From: Planctomycetota bacterium
GTDB taxonomy: Bacteria; Planctomycetota; UBA1135; GCA-002686595
Direction: 5' to 3'
Assembly: GCA_022447405.1 (NCBI GenBank)
Contig: JAKVCE010000029.1
Location: 1-13,623, forward strand
DNA length: 13,623 nucleotides
Part shown: positions 13,110-13,623 of the stretch, one piece after another
Position numbering within the stretch: position 1 is the stretch's first letter
How the letters are laid out: each line of letters opens with the position of its first letter
Program-made: the position numbers and the translations under genes
Notes under the pieces: model-generated
The model's database searches: none
What the model saw: only the letters and a program-made list of their open reading frames with translations
Told to the model about the DNA's origin: nothing

Positions 13110-13623
13110 GCGCTCACCGCCCGGAACATGTCTTTGAGCTCAGACGGGTCCGCGAGGGCCCCTTCAGCCTCCGCGAGCGTGATCTTTCGAGCTTGCACCA
13201 ACTCAAAGAGGTGCTGCGCCATCGTGCGCATGCCCTTAGAGGAGCCCGTCTGTAGGCAGGTCTTGATCTGGTGGGTGCGGCCCTCCCGGATCAACGCGCG
13301 CATCGCTGGAGTAGCCCGCAAGAGCTCCGCCGACAGGACTCGCCCGCGCCCGCTCGCGTGCGGGAGCAGCTGCTGCGAGATCACCGCCTCGAGGGAGAAG
13401 GAGAGCTGGGTGCGCACCTGTGTCTGCTGGTGGGCCGGGAAGACGTCCACGACCCTGTTGATGGTCTGCGCCGCGTCCGAGGTGTGGAGCGTCCCGAAGG
13501 TGAGGTGTCCGGTCTCCGCCAAGGTCAGCGCGGCCTCGATGGTTTCCATGTCGCGCAACTCCCCTACCAGGACGATGTCTGGGTCCTGTCTCAAGACGCT
13601 TTTCAGGGCGCGCTGAAAGCTCT
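13106..13623 (-). CDS. pilT: Type IV pilus retraction ATPase PilT, C-terminal part (5' end outside window)
   Basis: PilT is the hexameric ATPase that depolymerises the pilus, driving twitching motility and DNA uptake. The frame is open to the right edge; residues SFQRALKSVLRQDPD lead into Walker B IVLVGELRD and the His box GHLTFGTLHTSDA, followed by RVVDVFPAHQQTQVRTQLSFSLEAVISQQLL and, further on, LIREGRTHQIKTCLQ, which are characteristic of PilT. The Walker A and Asp box lie outside. The TTG at 13592-13594 is internal, not a start. The stop overlaps the pilB start by 4 nt, so pilT is the first visible gene of the chained pilT-pilB-pilC unit. Confidence 0.92.
   Translation of the reverse strand, partial: SFQRALKSVLRQDPDIVLVGELRDMETIEAALTLAETGHLTFGTLHTSDAAQTINRVVDVFPAHQQTQVRTQLSFSLEAVISQQLLPHASGRGRVLSAELLRATPAMRALIREGRTHQIKTCLQTGSSKGMRTMAQHLFELVQARKITLAEAEGALADPSELKDMFRAVSA

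Overview
The window looks like a chromosomal segment of a GC-rich, Gram-negative (diderm) bacterium. Most codons end in G or C, there are two lipobox lipoproteins, and there is a type IV pilus operon. The pilin N-terminal helix (SARLSANESAAVATLRSVSSAQAQ type) and the giant Ig-like, glycine-rich lipoprotein resemble proteins I associate with Planctomycetota, and less strongly with Acidobacteriota or Myxococcota. That placement is inference; no rRNA or other marker gene is present. I see no mobile element, CRISPR array or tRNA.

Layout. (1) 2-610 (+): end of a monofunctional proline dehydrogenase cut by the left edge; its first ~150 nt look degenerate. (2) 626-3711 (-): amidohydrolase of the TRZ/ATZ deaminase group, then an NrnA-type DHH phosphoesterase broken by a +1 frameshift, then a calcineurin-like metallophosphoesterase joined to nrnA by an ATGA overlap. 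(3) 3825-7043 (-): a 1072-residue lipoprotein with a strong terminator at 3764-3798. (4) 7044-7405: a 362-bp divergent intergenic region with at least six hairpins, one followed by a T5 run. (5) 7406-9087 (+): a helical-repeat-like lipoprotein coupled by GTGA to a TatD-family hydrolase. (6) 9152-13623 (-): pilT (cut by the right edge), pilB and pilC, chained by GTGA overlaps, then a 278-nt hairpin-rich leader and a type IV pilin gene with its own terminator.

How the genes work together. PilB (extension ATPase), PilT (retraction ATPase), PilC (inner-membrane platform) and the pilin form the core of a type IV pilus. The pilin sits behind a long structured leader, which would let its expression be set apart from the machinery genes. 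NrnA, the metallophosphoesterase and TatD are all small-substrate phosphoesterases or nucleases, but only the first two are clearly co-transcribed.

The main points for a second look are the single-base frameshift in nrnA, the degraded start of the proline dehydrogenase fragment, and two heavily structured non-coding leaders (7068-7255 and 9880-10121) in front of the two abundant-looking surface proteins. I found no convincing new multi-gene system; these leaders are the least explained part of the window.
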